The notes under the pieces were generated by a model. The model saw nothing but the letters and a program-made list of their open reading frames with translations. It made no database searches and was not told the origin of the DNA. A program made the position numbers and the translations under genes. This document shows, in pieces, positions 11,935 through 23,875 of a DNA stretch of 64,000 bases (the first letter of the stretch is position 1; each line of letters starts with the position of its first letter). The DNA is taken from NCBI GenBank assembly GCA_014904985.1, contig MU129083.1, positions 62,001 to 126,000 of the forward strand. Reading direction: 5' to 3'. Source of the stretch: Hydnum rufescens UP504 (lineage: Eukaryota > Basidiomycota > Agaricomycetes > Cantharellales > Hydnaceae).

Positions 11935-14900
11935 ATGAGACAGGAAACCATCTATATTTCGGCGGCAGCGAACAGACACCCACACGCTGCCTCGATTTCT
12001 TCTGCCTCGTCACTTGTTGTCTTTGGCACACGAAATCTCTTGGCACTTTGGAACATTGATGTATGCTGGGTTTCCAGGATTTTGAGCTCTCCTAACCCGT
12101 GTTCTCGTGAAGGACGATCGAGGCATATATCAAACATTGCCCGGTCATTCGGCAGAAGTTACATGTGTCGACTGGATTGAACCAGACCATTCGTTTGCCA
12201 GTGGGGATCAAAGTGGCTCTTTGCGTGTTTGGAAGAAATCCCATCATGTCCGTACAAGTCTTTCTCCGTCTTAGGTATTCCCTGCATTCGGACAGTAACC
12301 TGTGACACTCTAGTGGACGCATTCAACCCAGATTCAAGCACACTCAAGCGGGATTTCTGCTTTGGCTGCGTTTGAAAATTTGATCGTCACAGGGTCATCA
12401 GACGCCTCTTTGAAAGTTTGGTTTCGGAGCACAGGTCAGCAACCCTGTGACACCCCCTCAACAATAATTTAAACGCTTCAGCTCCCTAGAGGATGAACAC
12501 CTTATCCTCCTTCAATCAATCGATATGAAAGGTCGATTTCCTCTAGACGTGAAGATATCTCGACTTCCTAATTCATCGAGTGCGTTTTCCGCCTGTTCTT
12601 GCCATGTGCAGTGCTTCTAATACTATAATGCAGGCCTTATCATGGCCATTGGAAGCACAGATCGCAACGTTCTCATAATGACGCGCTCTGAAGACCAGGT
12701 ATGCATTCGACTTCTATGCATACGTGCTTCATGGTGCTTCAGGCAGGCCTGATATGAGCCATCAGTAGTTTATCTCCTCTCTCTCTCTAGAAGGACACGA
12801 AGACTGGGTTCGGAGTCTTTCTTTCTCTCTCCTGCCCTCTCCGCTCGGCGATGTGCCTTTACTTACTCTGGCATCGGGTTCCCAAGATGGGTACATCCGG
12901 CTGTGGGTAATAGCACATTCAATGGCTTCATCCACATCCTTTGCGGATGATCTTGGTGGAGATGAACTCATAGATTCCTTTGAGAAAAAGTTGGGCAATT
13001 TGGAAGATGCTGAGGAAGGCGGGAAGACTATTTCCAACAGAGCACATGTATTTTCTGTATTCGATGGGAAGGATAAAAGGTGAGTCTAATCGTTATCCGA
13101 TTACGGTCAAACAAAATTCAAATACCTTACTAGCGTGCGGCAGTATACCCTCACCTTTGATGCCCTACTTATTGGGCATGAGCCGGCGTAACTTCTGTAG
13201 CTTGGCGTCCTGCAAACACACTTTCTCTGTCTGATCCAAATACCAACTCTCCACCTACGCTTCTCTCCAGCTCAACAGATTCATCGCTTATACTCTGGTC
13301 TCCCACCTCCCTTTCAACCACAAGTTCTGGGTCCTTTTCCTCTTTGTGGACGAACCGACAACGTTTTGGCGATGTCGGTGGGGTCAAAGCTGGGGGATTT
13401 GCTGGGGGTCTCTGGGCCGGTGGGGGTATGCAAGTGCTAGGGTGGGGGTGGAATGGCAGCTGGAGGCGATGGGGGGCTACTTCGGATGCTGAGCTTGAGT
13501 GGATCGAAATGGGTGCAGTCGGTGGGCATCAAGGACCCGTCCGTGGCGTGACGTGGGATTCCACTGGTCGCTTTCTTCTATCTACAAGGTGAGGTGCTCT
13601 TCCGCGGCCCTGATTGGTCCCATTGTCCTTGATGCATTGATGAAATCAATAGCTTGGACCAAACTACTCGTATTCATGGTCCCTGGAAGCACAACCTGCC
13701 CGAGGCCAGCTCAACTTCTTCGATCGAGACCTGGCATGAGATTGCTCGACCTCAGATTCATGGTTACGATTTGATCTCGGCAGCTTTCATTGGATCCTAC
13801 CGATTCATCAGCGTGGCGGATGAGAAGGTCGCGCGGGTGTTCGAGGCACCAAAAGGTTTTCTGAATACTCTCAAGGGAATAAATGCGGAAGATCCGACTG
13901 TGGATACGGTGCGGTTTCTTCTCAACCTATGACACACTGGACTTGCTACGAACAGCCTTGGATTGTATAGGCCTCCAGAGCTTCGGGAGCAAGTCTCCCT
14001 CCTCTTGGCTTGTCCAATAAGGCCTCCGCCGGAGGTCTGCACATGTTTTTTCCCCTCACCATCTCTCTGGATGTTTCTTGAATTCCTGTTTCAGATGAAT
14101 CTACTTCCTTGCACGAAGTACCTACCCGACCACCTTTGGAGCCTGAGCTGGCGTCACTGACCCTCTGGCCCGAGGTAGAGAAGATCTTCGATCACGGATA
14201 CGAGGTACCGAGATTAATGTCTACCATTCCCCCGTGATTGACGATTGGCGCAGCTGATCTCAGTGGCCTCCTCACATTCGGGATCCCTTGTTGCGACAGC
14301 CTGCAAATCCACAACTGCGGAACACGCTGCGGTGCGATTGCATGAAACTACGACGTGGCGCGCAGTTGGTCCGCCTCTGGCAGGACACTCGTTGACAGTT
14401 ACCCGAATCGCATTTAGCCATGACGACCGCTACATTTTGACAGTTTCACGCGATAGATCATGGAGATTATTTGAAAGACAAGGGATGACAGTACGTGCAT
14501 AGATGGCAAGTAGGCCCCAGGGATTATGATTTATACACCCCAAATCAGGTTTTGCGCCGGTAGCTCATGACAAGTCTCATGCGCGCATCATATGGGACGC
14601 GGCTTGGACACACGAGGACCATATGTTTGCAACAGCCGCGCGGGATAAGACTGTTCGCCTGTGTTCTCTGCATGGCATATTGTAATGCTCAAGGCTGTCT
14701 TGTCTATCTCCTTTTCAGGTCAAGATCTGGCAGAAAAATGGTACAACATGGTCGGTAATACATGCCATCAAACTCAAAGAGGGTGCGACAGCCGTGGACT
14801 TTCTGCCGGCGGATTCTCATCAAAGGTAGCTGCACTAGCCAGCCCCTGGACGTTTGAGCTAATCATGTTGCGGACAGACGAAGACTCGCAGTTGGTCTCG

Positions 14901-15158
14901 AGAATGGTGAGGTAATCGTATATGCATCGGCATTGAAAACACCGAATTCATGGCAGACTGAAGTGCATCTTGATTCATCGTGAGTGAGCGGTGTCCACTG
15001 CGACCTACATTACTGACCCCATTTCAAATAGGGTTGCAAATGTGGACCAAATTCACCGTCTGGCGTGGCGACCGAAGAACAGTGCTGAGGGAGTGTACGA
15101 GCTCGCTGTGTGCTCTGAGGATCGTTCTCTACGAATCATTCGTCTCAGTGTTTTGTAG
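11935..15158 (+). CDS. ELP2: Elongator complex protein 2 (WD40 scaffold)
   Basis: ELP2 is a double WD40-propeller subunit of the Elongator complex, which modifies wobble uridines of tRNAs with Elp1 and Elp3. The N-terminus MRQETIYISAAANRHPH followed by SLVVFGTRNLLALWN matches the family start, where VYISVGCNRVPHA-type sequence opens the first propeller. Further blades read TLPGHSAEVTCVDWI, GSSDASLKVW, GHEDWVRSLSFS, SGSQDGYIRLW, GGHQGPVRGVTWD, GHSLTVTRIAFSHDDRY and ATAARDKTVKIWQKNG. The end is CSEDRSLRIIRLSVL. About 14 exons, all with recognisable GT-AG boundaries. A Ser/Gly-rich insert between blades (codons near 13250-13480) is longer than I expect for the family. Start chosen because no upstream in-frame coding continues and it gives the canonical N-terminus. 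Confidence 0.9.
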
Positions 15159-15499
15159 AATAAATTTGTCATAGTAAATAGCAGAGAGGATTGGACTCGT
15201 GTGGAGTTGGAAGCAGGCGATTTGCCGATGCTCGGCGGAGACAGTTTGATCCAATCATCAAGGAAGCACCTCACAGTGCTCTTCCTTGTGAGCGGCTTTG
15301 CTGTTACCTTCCTTCTCTCCCTTCTTCACCACGCATCCATTAGAGGTGAGCGTCGCTCTTTTCCCAGTCATCGCCGTTACGGGCCCCATTCCCTGGTGAT
15401 TTGATCTGTAAGCGCGACGACAAGTTCTAATTCGCTGTTACCTTGTTCTCCTTCAAGTGTTTGGTGTGCGGAAGGCCCAGTTAGCCCATCTTAAAAATT

Positions 15500-18400
15500 A
15501 TGGCGGACAGCCCCAGGGGCCAGAGCTTGAACCCATCCTCACAGCCCTTCTTTCCAACCCAGCAGAGGGTGCCGTTGTCAAGCGACGTGACTAACAGACA
15601 GATCACTAGTTCCCCCGTCTCTGTTGACCATGCCTTCAGTCAGTCGTCCGATGAGGACTTCCGCGCGAAGCCAGCGCCCGGACCCCTCAGTAATGATGCG
15701 TTCTCGCAATATGCTACCTCGCCCAGCCCGATCCCCACCAACGTCTTCCACGACTACAATCTCTCCGGTCAGCGCTCTAGAGAGTCGTTTAGGGATAGCA
15801 GCAACCCTTCCAATCGGTCGTCACCTCCTAATGGCCCTTTTCAAGGCTTTGCTCCACCGCAGTTTCCGAACAACTCCACGCCCCGCGTGAGGGAGAACGA
15901 GGATGGCGGCGTGTTTTCTCCCGTTGATTCCAACGACTCGCATGAGCATAGTGATGTTCATGCTCAGCAGATTGACTACCAGTTCGTCAATCCCATTTCG
16001 GCGGCATTCCACCATCCAGTTCAACAACAACAGATACAGCACCCACAGCAACATATGCATACACCTGCTACTGGATCTGGTCGACCTGCTTCTGCGTTGC
16101 GCTCCAGTGGCACGGACAAGGATTTTTCGTCCATGGGTGATTCACGCGACAATAGTCTATCCAGTTCGCTCGATTTCACGTTTGAAAATGATGGACGTGC
16201 CGTGGGCAACGCTGCTGGAGGTGGGGATATACCTTGGCCTGCCCATAACTTCTCCCTCGCACTCAATTCACGTTCTTCGGCATCTCCTCGATCAGTATCT
16301 ACCGGTTATGACTTTGCCCACACAGGGACTACTAGAGGCACCACCCCACTCTCTCAGAGCTTCGAGGACCCAAGCACTGGCATCCCAGCCAACCCTGGCT
16401 TCAATAACTCGAAGTTGTCACTCGTGCCTCCCCTGAATGATAGATCCTCCCTCAGCCGCGCCTCATCTAGGTCGTTCTCCAACACTAGCCAAATGCTTGA
16501 TAGGTCGCCCCCCAGTTTTGATTTGCAACAGCCTGTCCAAAACTTTGAGGCTCAAGTCAAAGCGTCGCCTTTCATAAATGATCTCCTCGACAGACTTCTC
16601 CGATGCGAGTATTCGACTAAAGAAATACATCGCGAGTTGAGCGAGCTCGGACGGAAAGTAAACATTCTCGTGGAGAGGGCTATCAATGACTCTAACGGTC
16701 AGCAGTCCGGCAATCGGACTGGATCAATTAACAATGTGTCTTTCTCTCATTTGAACCGTGGTGGCGGGGCGATGAACATTGGAGGGACTCCGTCTATGCA
16801 GAACAGTACCGACAATCTTGACGACGTTAGGTCTCTGAACCAAAGGATCAACACCTTGACCACTTCGGTCGGCCAGCTCCTGGCTCTGCAAACGCAAGCT
16901 CATATGAACTCGGTGAACGCCACATTCAATCCGAGTGCGCCTGCTGGACCCCAGCACCATGGTAACAACGGCACCAATGGAACACCTGGCATCGGGCTCG
17001 GCATTTTGCCACCGAACGGAAATAATTCGTTAACCAGTCCCACGACTGGGCATGGCGGAGGCCTGGGCAACGGTGGCATCATCGGTGCATCTTCAAACCA
17101 AATGCACATGCTCCCGAGCCGACCCGACGTTGGACTTGGTACTCCTTCGAATCGCAGTGTGGTTCGTGGGTCGAATCCTAGACAGTGGACGCCTGGAGCC
17201 CCCGAGACGATTCAGAGGAGCGCAAGCGACGTGGGCCTTGTTGGTCCTGGCCCTCTTTTGAGGGATAAACGTAAAATGTCCGTTGGGGTAATGAGGCGTG
17301 ATTCATCTTCTGTGAGCGTGTGCTGCCTTGCTACTCAGACAACCTTATAATTACTAACTACACGGGTCGTAGACTCTCGACAATGATTCTGTGGTCGTTG
17401 CTCCTCGTGATCGTGACGGAGGCCCAGTAATATCAAAGTGGGAGCATCTTCCCCTCCTGCCCGATCTTCTTCGCTCTATTGCAAAATACGGGTGAGTAGC
17501 GAGAAGAGTGTTTTGTTCAGTTTAATAATCCCGCGGACGCCGCTACAGTGTGGGTCCTCCTAACAAGATCCAACAACGGGCCCTCCCGTTCTTGCTTCGC
17601 GGATCGGATATCATCGCTCAGGCCCCCCCACTCAAGAACGTATAGCCGCCTATATCATTCCTGCCATACACGTCGCCCTCACCAACCTTGCTGGGAAGCC
17701 ACCCAACCGTGGTCCTATCGTCGTCATTATATCGACCACTGTCGACCAGGCCACCCAAGCACAGCGTATGATTAGAGATCTCGGCGGTCCCATAGGTGTT
17801 CGTTCTGCCCTTGGTGTTGGGACTGGTGGCGACGTCGTACAGGAGCTCCGACTTCTCCAGCAGAGTATGCCCCACATCCTCTGTGGGACCCCTCAAAAGC
17901 TACATGCCTTGTTCACCTCTCCTGGTGGTCTCCCCGGTCACGAAGTCAGATTTCTTGTTCTTGATGAAGTTGATCAGCTCATCGCCAGAAATCTGCACGA
18001 ATTTGTTTTCAATATTGTGAAACTATTTCCGTCACCCCGCTCCAGACCTATGGGTGCCTCTGGTTCTACCACACCTCTCGCTAGTCCTCTCCCCATTACC
18101 CCAATCAGTGCCCAATCCAGCTTCAGCCCCTTCGAGATACCTCTAGGAGGTAGCAACGGGCGTCCCCGTCTCCTTTTGCATCTAATCTCCGTCGTTTCTC
18201 GTCTAGCTTATCTACCACGGGTGCCTCTGACTCCTCAACTTTCAGCGGCGGAAGTCTTGTTTCTCAGAATGCGGGTCTATCTCAACCTTTGATGACTTCA
18301 GGCACCCCTGAACGTCAGACTGCCCTCTTTTCCAATACGGTGCCTCAGGACGTTCTTAATCTGGCCAACTCAATTCAGTTGCGCGAACCAGTTCGTGTCC

Positions 18401-19363
18401 TGGTCCGCCGCGACGGAAATGTCACTCATACCGACACTACGCACGGCGCAAGGGGCCTCCGCCAATTCTACCTCTACCTAGCCTTCACTGCTGGGGCCCG
18501 TGCGGACCCCAACGCTGGGTCCGCTGGAGGGGCAGGCATCATTGGATCTGGTCGTGGAGCAACCAGTGCTGAAACTGCTCAAGCGAGAGAATGGAAACTC
18601 GACGCCCTAACTGATCTTTTCGACGATATTGAAGTTGCCCAGGCAATCGTGCATGTCGGTGGTCTCAACTCTCTAGAAAGCGTAGTATTCAAGCTTGTCA
18701 GTCGCGGACTTGAGGCCGTCCCCTTGGTGCGTGTGGTTGCGGAGGGATCCAAACGTGTTGGTTTTGACAAATTATCAACAGCATGGGGACATGAACGCTG
18801 GTACCAAGTTGGCTGCTCTCAACAAGTTTAGAGGCTCGAACAATCCGATTGGTCGCCCACCCATTACCCGAGTTCTGGTTGTGTACGATGTACAGGTCAA
18901 GGCTCCAGATGTTCACCAAGTTCCCTTGGTCATTAATTATGGTAAGTATCATTAGGATTGTCTTCCCGATGTTTCCTAATTTATATCCTTCTAGACCTCC
19001 CTAAAGCTGTAGAGGAATATGCTCACCGGTCTGTTCCTATGGTATATTTGGACCAATGGTTGCTGAAGCCGAATGTTATAGTGTCGCCCCTGCGATCTCT
19101 TCCAGCTACTCTCGTGCTGGTGTTGTGATCAACTTCGTCACTGCCACCGGAGGAGACGTAGAAATGCTACGCTCAATTGAATGCTTCTACAAGTTAGTTG
19201 TGCCCGGTTTTCATCGTGATAATTAGCCCTCTAATCTGTCTGCATTTTCCCCAGAATTAAATGTGTAAGTTATTTTGCCCAAGTGAGCTCAACGACATCT
19301 CCCTCTTACATAGATCCCATTCTCCAGCCCGAGGTTCCGATGAGTCTACGCGACGTCATCTAA
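15500..19363 (+). CDS. eIF4A-like DEAD-box-fold protein with degenerate helicase motifs and long N-terminal extension
   Basis: Exon 1 (15500-17311) encodes ~604 residues rich in Ser, Asn, Gly, Pro and Gln, with one likely coiled segment around residues 354-395 (FINDLLDRLL, KEIHRELSELGRKVNILVER). After an intron with a TACTAAC branch site, an eIF4A-type core follows: a Q-motif region (SKWEHLPLLPDLLRSIAKYG, PNKIQQRALPFLLRG) and both RecA-like domains, including VINYDLP, VVINFVTATGGDVEMLRSIE and a C-terminal SLRDVI. Key motifs are broken: motif I reads AQAPPTQERIA where GTGKT is expected, motif II is DEVD, motif III is SNT, Ib is GTPQK, and the HRIGRxGR motif is HRS. The frame on both sides is intact. 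It is therefore probably an inactive RNA-binding or scaffold relative of eIF4A. The last exon could instead stop at 19343. Confidence 0.8.
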
Positions 19364-20320
19364 ACATCCCAACGCAAGATGTATCCCTAATTTCAAGCCC
19401 AAAAACCCGTCAACACTCCGCCAATTCATGGTCGATCATCAGCCCCGCTGCCCCTCATTCTTAGCATCTGGACTGGCTATATCAGGTTCCTATTCTCACG
19501 TTTACATCGACTGCATTCTCGTATCCGTCCCGACTGTGCTATAGTTGCGCCGCTGTTATATGCCTCCTTCATTTCACCTCGCCATACTCTCGCATTCGTC
19601 ATGAACCACGTGTAATCGCAATATTGCGCCCTTTCTCCTCATTCCAAATACCCACAACCTTTCATTTTCTTCTCCGCGCCCCAATACCTAGCTGGATATA
19701 TCTTTCAACCCCCAGGAGCTAGATAAAGTCCCTGCCCTGCTCCACCGTACTGTACAACAGACTCTTCTCGTCAGTAGTTGCCCATCCCATCTTGATTCGT
19801 TTTCCGTTTCGCCCTTTCGGGTCAGTCGGTTCAACTGTCTCCCGTATTATTTCCTAGTCCTTGGAGCGATGTAATCCCTGCTTTTTCCATCCATAACCAT
19901 TCTTGTCCCTTTGTTGGTTCATATTAAGTTCTTCGGCAGTTCCCACTCTCTGGTTTCACTGCGACCGAATGTTCTTCGATCGCGCTCATACAAGGTGCCT
20001 CTCAAGGTCAAGCTCACTCCTGGAGAATGGCGTATCATTGGGCACACATTGACCTCACCCTCTATCTACTCCTTACCGTGCGTGCTTCGCCGACGGTTCC
20101 GATCTGTTGCTCCACGGCGTCTTCATCATCTTTGTGGAGTGATGAGTCGGATTCAAGGGTACAATATTATGTCTCAATTTCTAATGTTAGTGTAACTTCC
20201 AGTTTGATAATCCTTAAATAAAGTGGATGTACGGAGTCGTCACTGTTCTTAACTGGGATGATTGGTGATTGAACACAGTGACTACACGTTCACGTCTATG
20301 TGGACGAAGCCTTTTCCACT
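19364..20320. other. Intergenic between convergent eIF4A-like gene and MSD1
   Basis: Pyrimidine-rich sequence follows the helicase-like gene and probably holds its 3' UTR. A 94-codon open frame (19911-20195, +) has no recognisable motif and I do not call it a gene. Confidence 0.4.
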
Positions 20321-23163
20321 CATTTACGGTGCATTAGCCCGTACTTGTGAAGTATATCATCTCCGACCGCGGAAGGACTTCGGAAGACAGGGTCTGTTCC
20401 TCCTGCTGTCTTGGGGAAGGCGATCACATCTTTGATAGAAGTCGTGTTGCACAATATTGCCATCAGCCTATCGAAACCTTGATTCGTATAAGTGAAGTGT
20501 CAGGGAGTGATCAGTCACGATTTGAGGGGGGGGGAGGTGCGTGAAAGATTAAAAACAAACCTAGCGCTATCCCCCCATGAGGAGGTGCACCGCACCTTAG
20601 CGCATGCACTAGATGTGCAAAGGTTGCTTGTTCGGCCTCGGTTAGCTGGTAGATTGGACGGATGCCGTCAATATTTCACCCACATCATGATAAGCGAAGG
20701 TGGGGGGTCGAACATGACTCACTTGCAGGACTTCCCTAAAGATGAACTCTTGCATGTCTGCATCATGAATCCGGACGGATCCGCCTCCTATTTCCATTCC
20801 ATTGAGAACGAGATCGTAGTGCTGGCCGCGGACCTGGGACAATAATCGTGAGCACAAAAGAGAGCAAGACGCTGAGCGCGTGGGATGGAACACACACACA
20901 CCGATTCGACGTTTCCCGACATGAGCATTTCGATGTCCTCCCACATTGGGGCAGTGAAGGGGTGATGGGAACTGCTCCATCTACCGTGGGCGTGTAGTTC
21001 GTTCTTGTCGTCATCTGCGCGTGTAAATAATGGGAATTCGGTCACCCAGAGAAAGTTTGGGTTTTTCCTGTCATGCACTAGATTCCGTACGCAGTAAGAG
21101 CAGGTAAAGCATGCGGACAGCGTCAGCAGTCCAAGTTATGAGGGAGAGGGATGGCGGCCAGAGAACACACCATGGTTTGCTGCAGTGGCTACGCGAAGTC
21201 GAGTGCGACCTAACTCTGTAGAACTGCCCTGAACAATATGAAGGGACAGGATGAGCATGGGCCATGACAGATCGATCGAGGTGTGATATAGTAGCTAACG
21301 AACGTACCTCAAGGCGAGCTTTGCGCAAGGAGAAAACGACGACGTCTCCAACTTGTACGTTCGCAAGTGGTACGTCCGAGTGGTTATCAGGGGACTCGGA
21401 AGGGAGTTGTGAAGAGTAAGAGGAGATTATGGGTAATTGAGACCACCAATTGCCGAGGTTCTGTGGCACTATTGATAACAAGGCAACCTGCATAGAAGCT
21501 AAGCGAATCCAGAATTGTACTAGTATAAAAAATAGAGTATGATATGACGAACATTGGGCTCTAAAGTCAACGATTTCACCGCAGTTTGGAATTCAGGTTG
21601 CGTTGCCTTGATCACGAAATAATCCAAGGTGAGGCCAGATGCTTCGAGCTGCGATCGGATGGAAGTAGGCAAGATCTCGGTAGCATCTGTGACCTATGCA
21701 AAATTTGCAAAGGCGGGAATCAACATGAACAGATGCGAAGAGAAACTATTCTAAGGCTCAGTACATACCTCCAATCCGAATCTCAAATCAGGCTTATCCG
21801 AGCCGTACTGTTTGAAAATCTTGTAAGATGTGGGATACGAAGTACCGGAGGGATAGATATGTACCTTGGACATGGCCTCATTATAGGTCATTACCTTGAA
21901 ATTTTCGGGCAATCGATACCTTCGGCCTCTTTCCAAACTTTGCGTATTATCCGCTCGACAATCTCTTTCACCTCACGGCCTCCAATTCTCCATCTGTCAG
22001 GAGGATCTTGATTATTAGGGGATCCCCAAGAGACGAATGCCATTTCGAGATCGACCTGAGTGAATTCGGGCTGCCGGTCTTTCCGGCCGTCCTCATCCCG
22101 GAAACAGCGCGCGAATTGAAAGTACTTGTCTATGCCCCCACTCGCTATTATGAGTTGTTTGGCTTGCTGGGGCGACTGGGAGAGCGCATAAAATAGAGGC
22201 GTGACAGTGCTTGGAGAGTGCTCCGAAGAATTGGTTTGGATGCTGGTAGGGAGGCGGGTGGGGACGAGGAATTCGCGCGCGCCCTCTGGGGAGGACCGGA
22301 GTAATAGTGGTGTTTCGACTTCGATAAAATCTGAAGGAGAATTGTAAATTTCATGATCGAGAAAGATAGAAAGAGGGAAAGAATACCTTCATTCACCAGT
22401 TGTGTACGCACTGAATGAGTGACCTTGCTGCGTTTACGCAAATTTTGGGAGAGAGCGTCTCGTCGGAGATCCAAGTAGCGGAATCGCGAGCGAACATCTT
22501 CATTTGCCTGTACAGAAGACTCAGGTCTGAGGCAGGTACGCCAATGAACTGTGGCATACTTACAATTTGGACGTCATTGGGGGAAAATGGCAGGTCGACG
22601 GAAGGCGAATTGAGAACTAGGTAATCGTTGACTATGACTTCGACCGTTCCTGTCCCAAGCTAAATCATGAGAGTAAGTGGAGAGCTGAAAATGAAACGCC
22701 AAGACACGCACGAACATTACGTTGCGCGTCGGCTGGCCGTGCTTTCACAATCCCTCTAACAAGCAGAGTGGAATCCAATGGCGTCTTTATTAGCTGAGAA
22801 ATCTTGTCTTCTTCCTTTAGGGGATTAGTCAAGCGTTCTTTTTTCACAACCAGTTGCGTGGTTCCGTACGAATCCTTCAACGAGAAAAATGACAGGAATT
22901 TGGAGGCTTGCCTTTGGCAGAGGGCCCGCATGAATAAAGAGAATCAAGGTCATAGGACATTGGATTTACCTGACGGAATGGAGCCATCCTGTCAGGACCA
23001 CCTCGTTACCGTCGTCTTCAGGTCCCAGTTCCCCACAAGTGTGCGTTCTCGGAGCGTAAGGACCTACGCATACATTTTACCTAGTTATTTGTCGGAACAA
23101 GGCAAGATACTGACGGGAATGGGCGGCGCGCACAATTGAGCCTGTCGAAAACAGGCGTCGCAT
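20321..23163 (-). CDS. MSD1: Mitochondrial aspartyl-tRNA synthetase
   Basis: A bacterial-type class II synthetase charging mitochondrial tRNA-Asp. The start [17 protein letters not shown] looks like a mitochondrial presequence. After an intron comes [24 protein letters not shown] and the OB-fold [13 protein letters not shown]. Catalytic features include [21 protein letters not shown], the motif 2 stretch [37 protein letters not shown] and motif 3 [13 protein letters not shown]. The C-terminus reads [13 protein letters not shown]. At least ten exons. The start was set by tracing back from the conserved HTCGEL: joining exon 1 (ending CGT CA) to the acceptor directly before ACGCACACTTG keeps frame. 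It is convergent with the upstream eIF4A-like gene. Confidence 0.9.
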
Positions 23164-23875
23164 CGCGAATAATGTTACGTCAGCCGAGTAACGTAATTAC
23201 GAAATGCTTCCGCTAGACTGTTCTCAGTGTTCTGTGGCCTCAGGAATTACTGGTGTTGTAGAGGCTTTGTATGCCCTCGCAGTTTACCAAAGCAGCTAAT
23301 TATTGTAACAAAAAACCAGCCCCTTCTCCCAAGCCAGTGCCCACATTCCCCAAATTACATTCATACACAACAACCCAATCCAATTCCGCTGCCTCGTCTC
23401 CCTCAGGTTTGTCTCCGATAACATTTGAGCACCAGATTCTACATCCTGAGCTCGATCAAAAAGCTGGGATATTGGAGTAAGCTTAGAGGCAAATCATACC
23501 CTGGCCTCTTCCCAACCAAACTCCAATCTAAATTCAGACAAAATTCCCAGGAAACATTCCAGGTTTGGTCTCAAGAATCTCTAAAATCCCCCGGGGAAGG
23601 TTATTCTAGGAGTTACTATAGCTATTAAGGGTCCTATAGCCACATGGGGAGATCAGTGACCGCCGCGGCCTGACGGAGAACTCACACAGCACACGCCGTG
23701 CGCGAAGAAAGGATACTGGAATCAGATTCAACCTACTGTAGGACATTTGAATTCTAAAACTTTCAGTGACTCAAACCAGGAATCAGCTGGTGACACTACA
23801 TGTACACGTACATATTTCCATCAAAGAGGACAATGGCTGATTGCTTTCAAACCACAGCAATGGCCCCAAGGAAAC
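23164..23875. other. Intergenic, nothing recognised
   Basis: AT-rich and C-rich stretches without a convincing coding exon. It lies between the 5' end of MSD1 and the 3' end of aquaporin copy 2. Confidence 0.4.

Noticed and set aside
19911..20195. 94-codon open frame downstream of the eIF4A-like gene
   Set aside because: No motif, no splice partners, lies in the expected 3' UTR/convergent intergenic region.
20788..21078. Several overlapping short minus-strand frames as separate genes
   Set aside because: They are exons of the single MSD1 gene ([10 protein letters not shown] and HHPFTAP blocks) separated by short introns.
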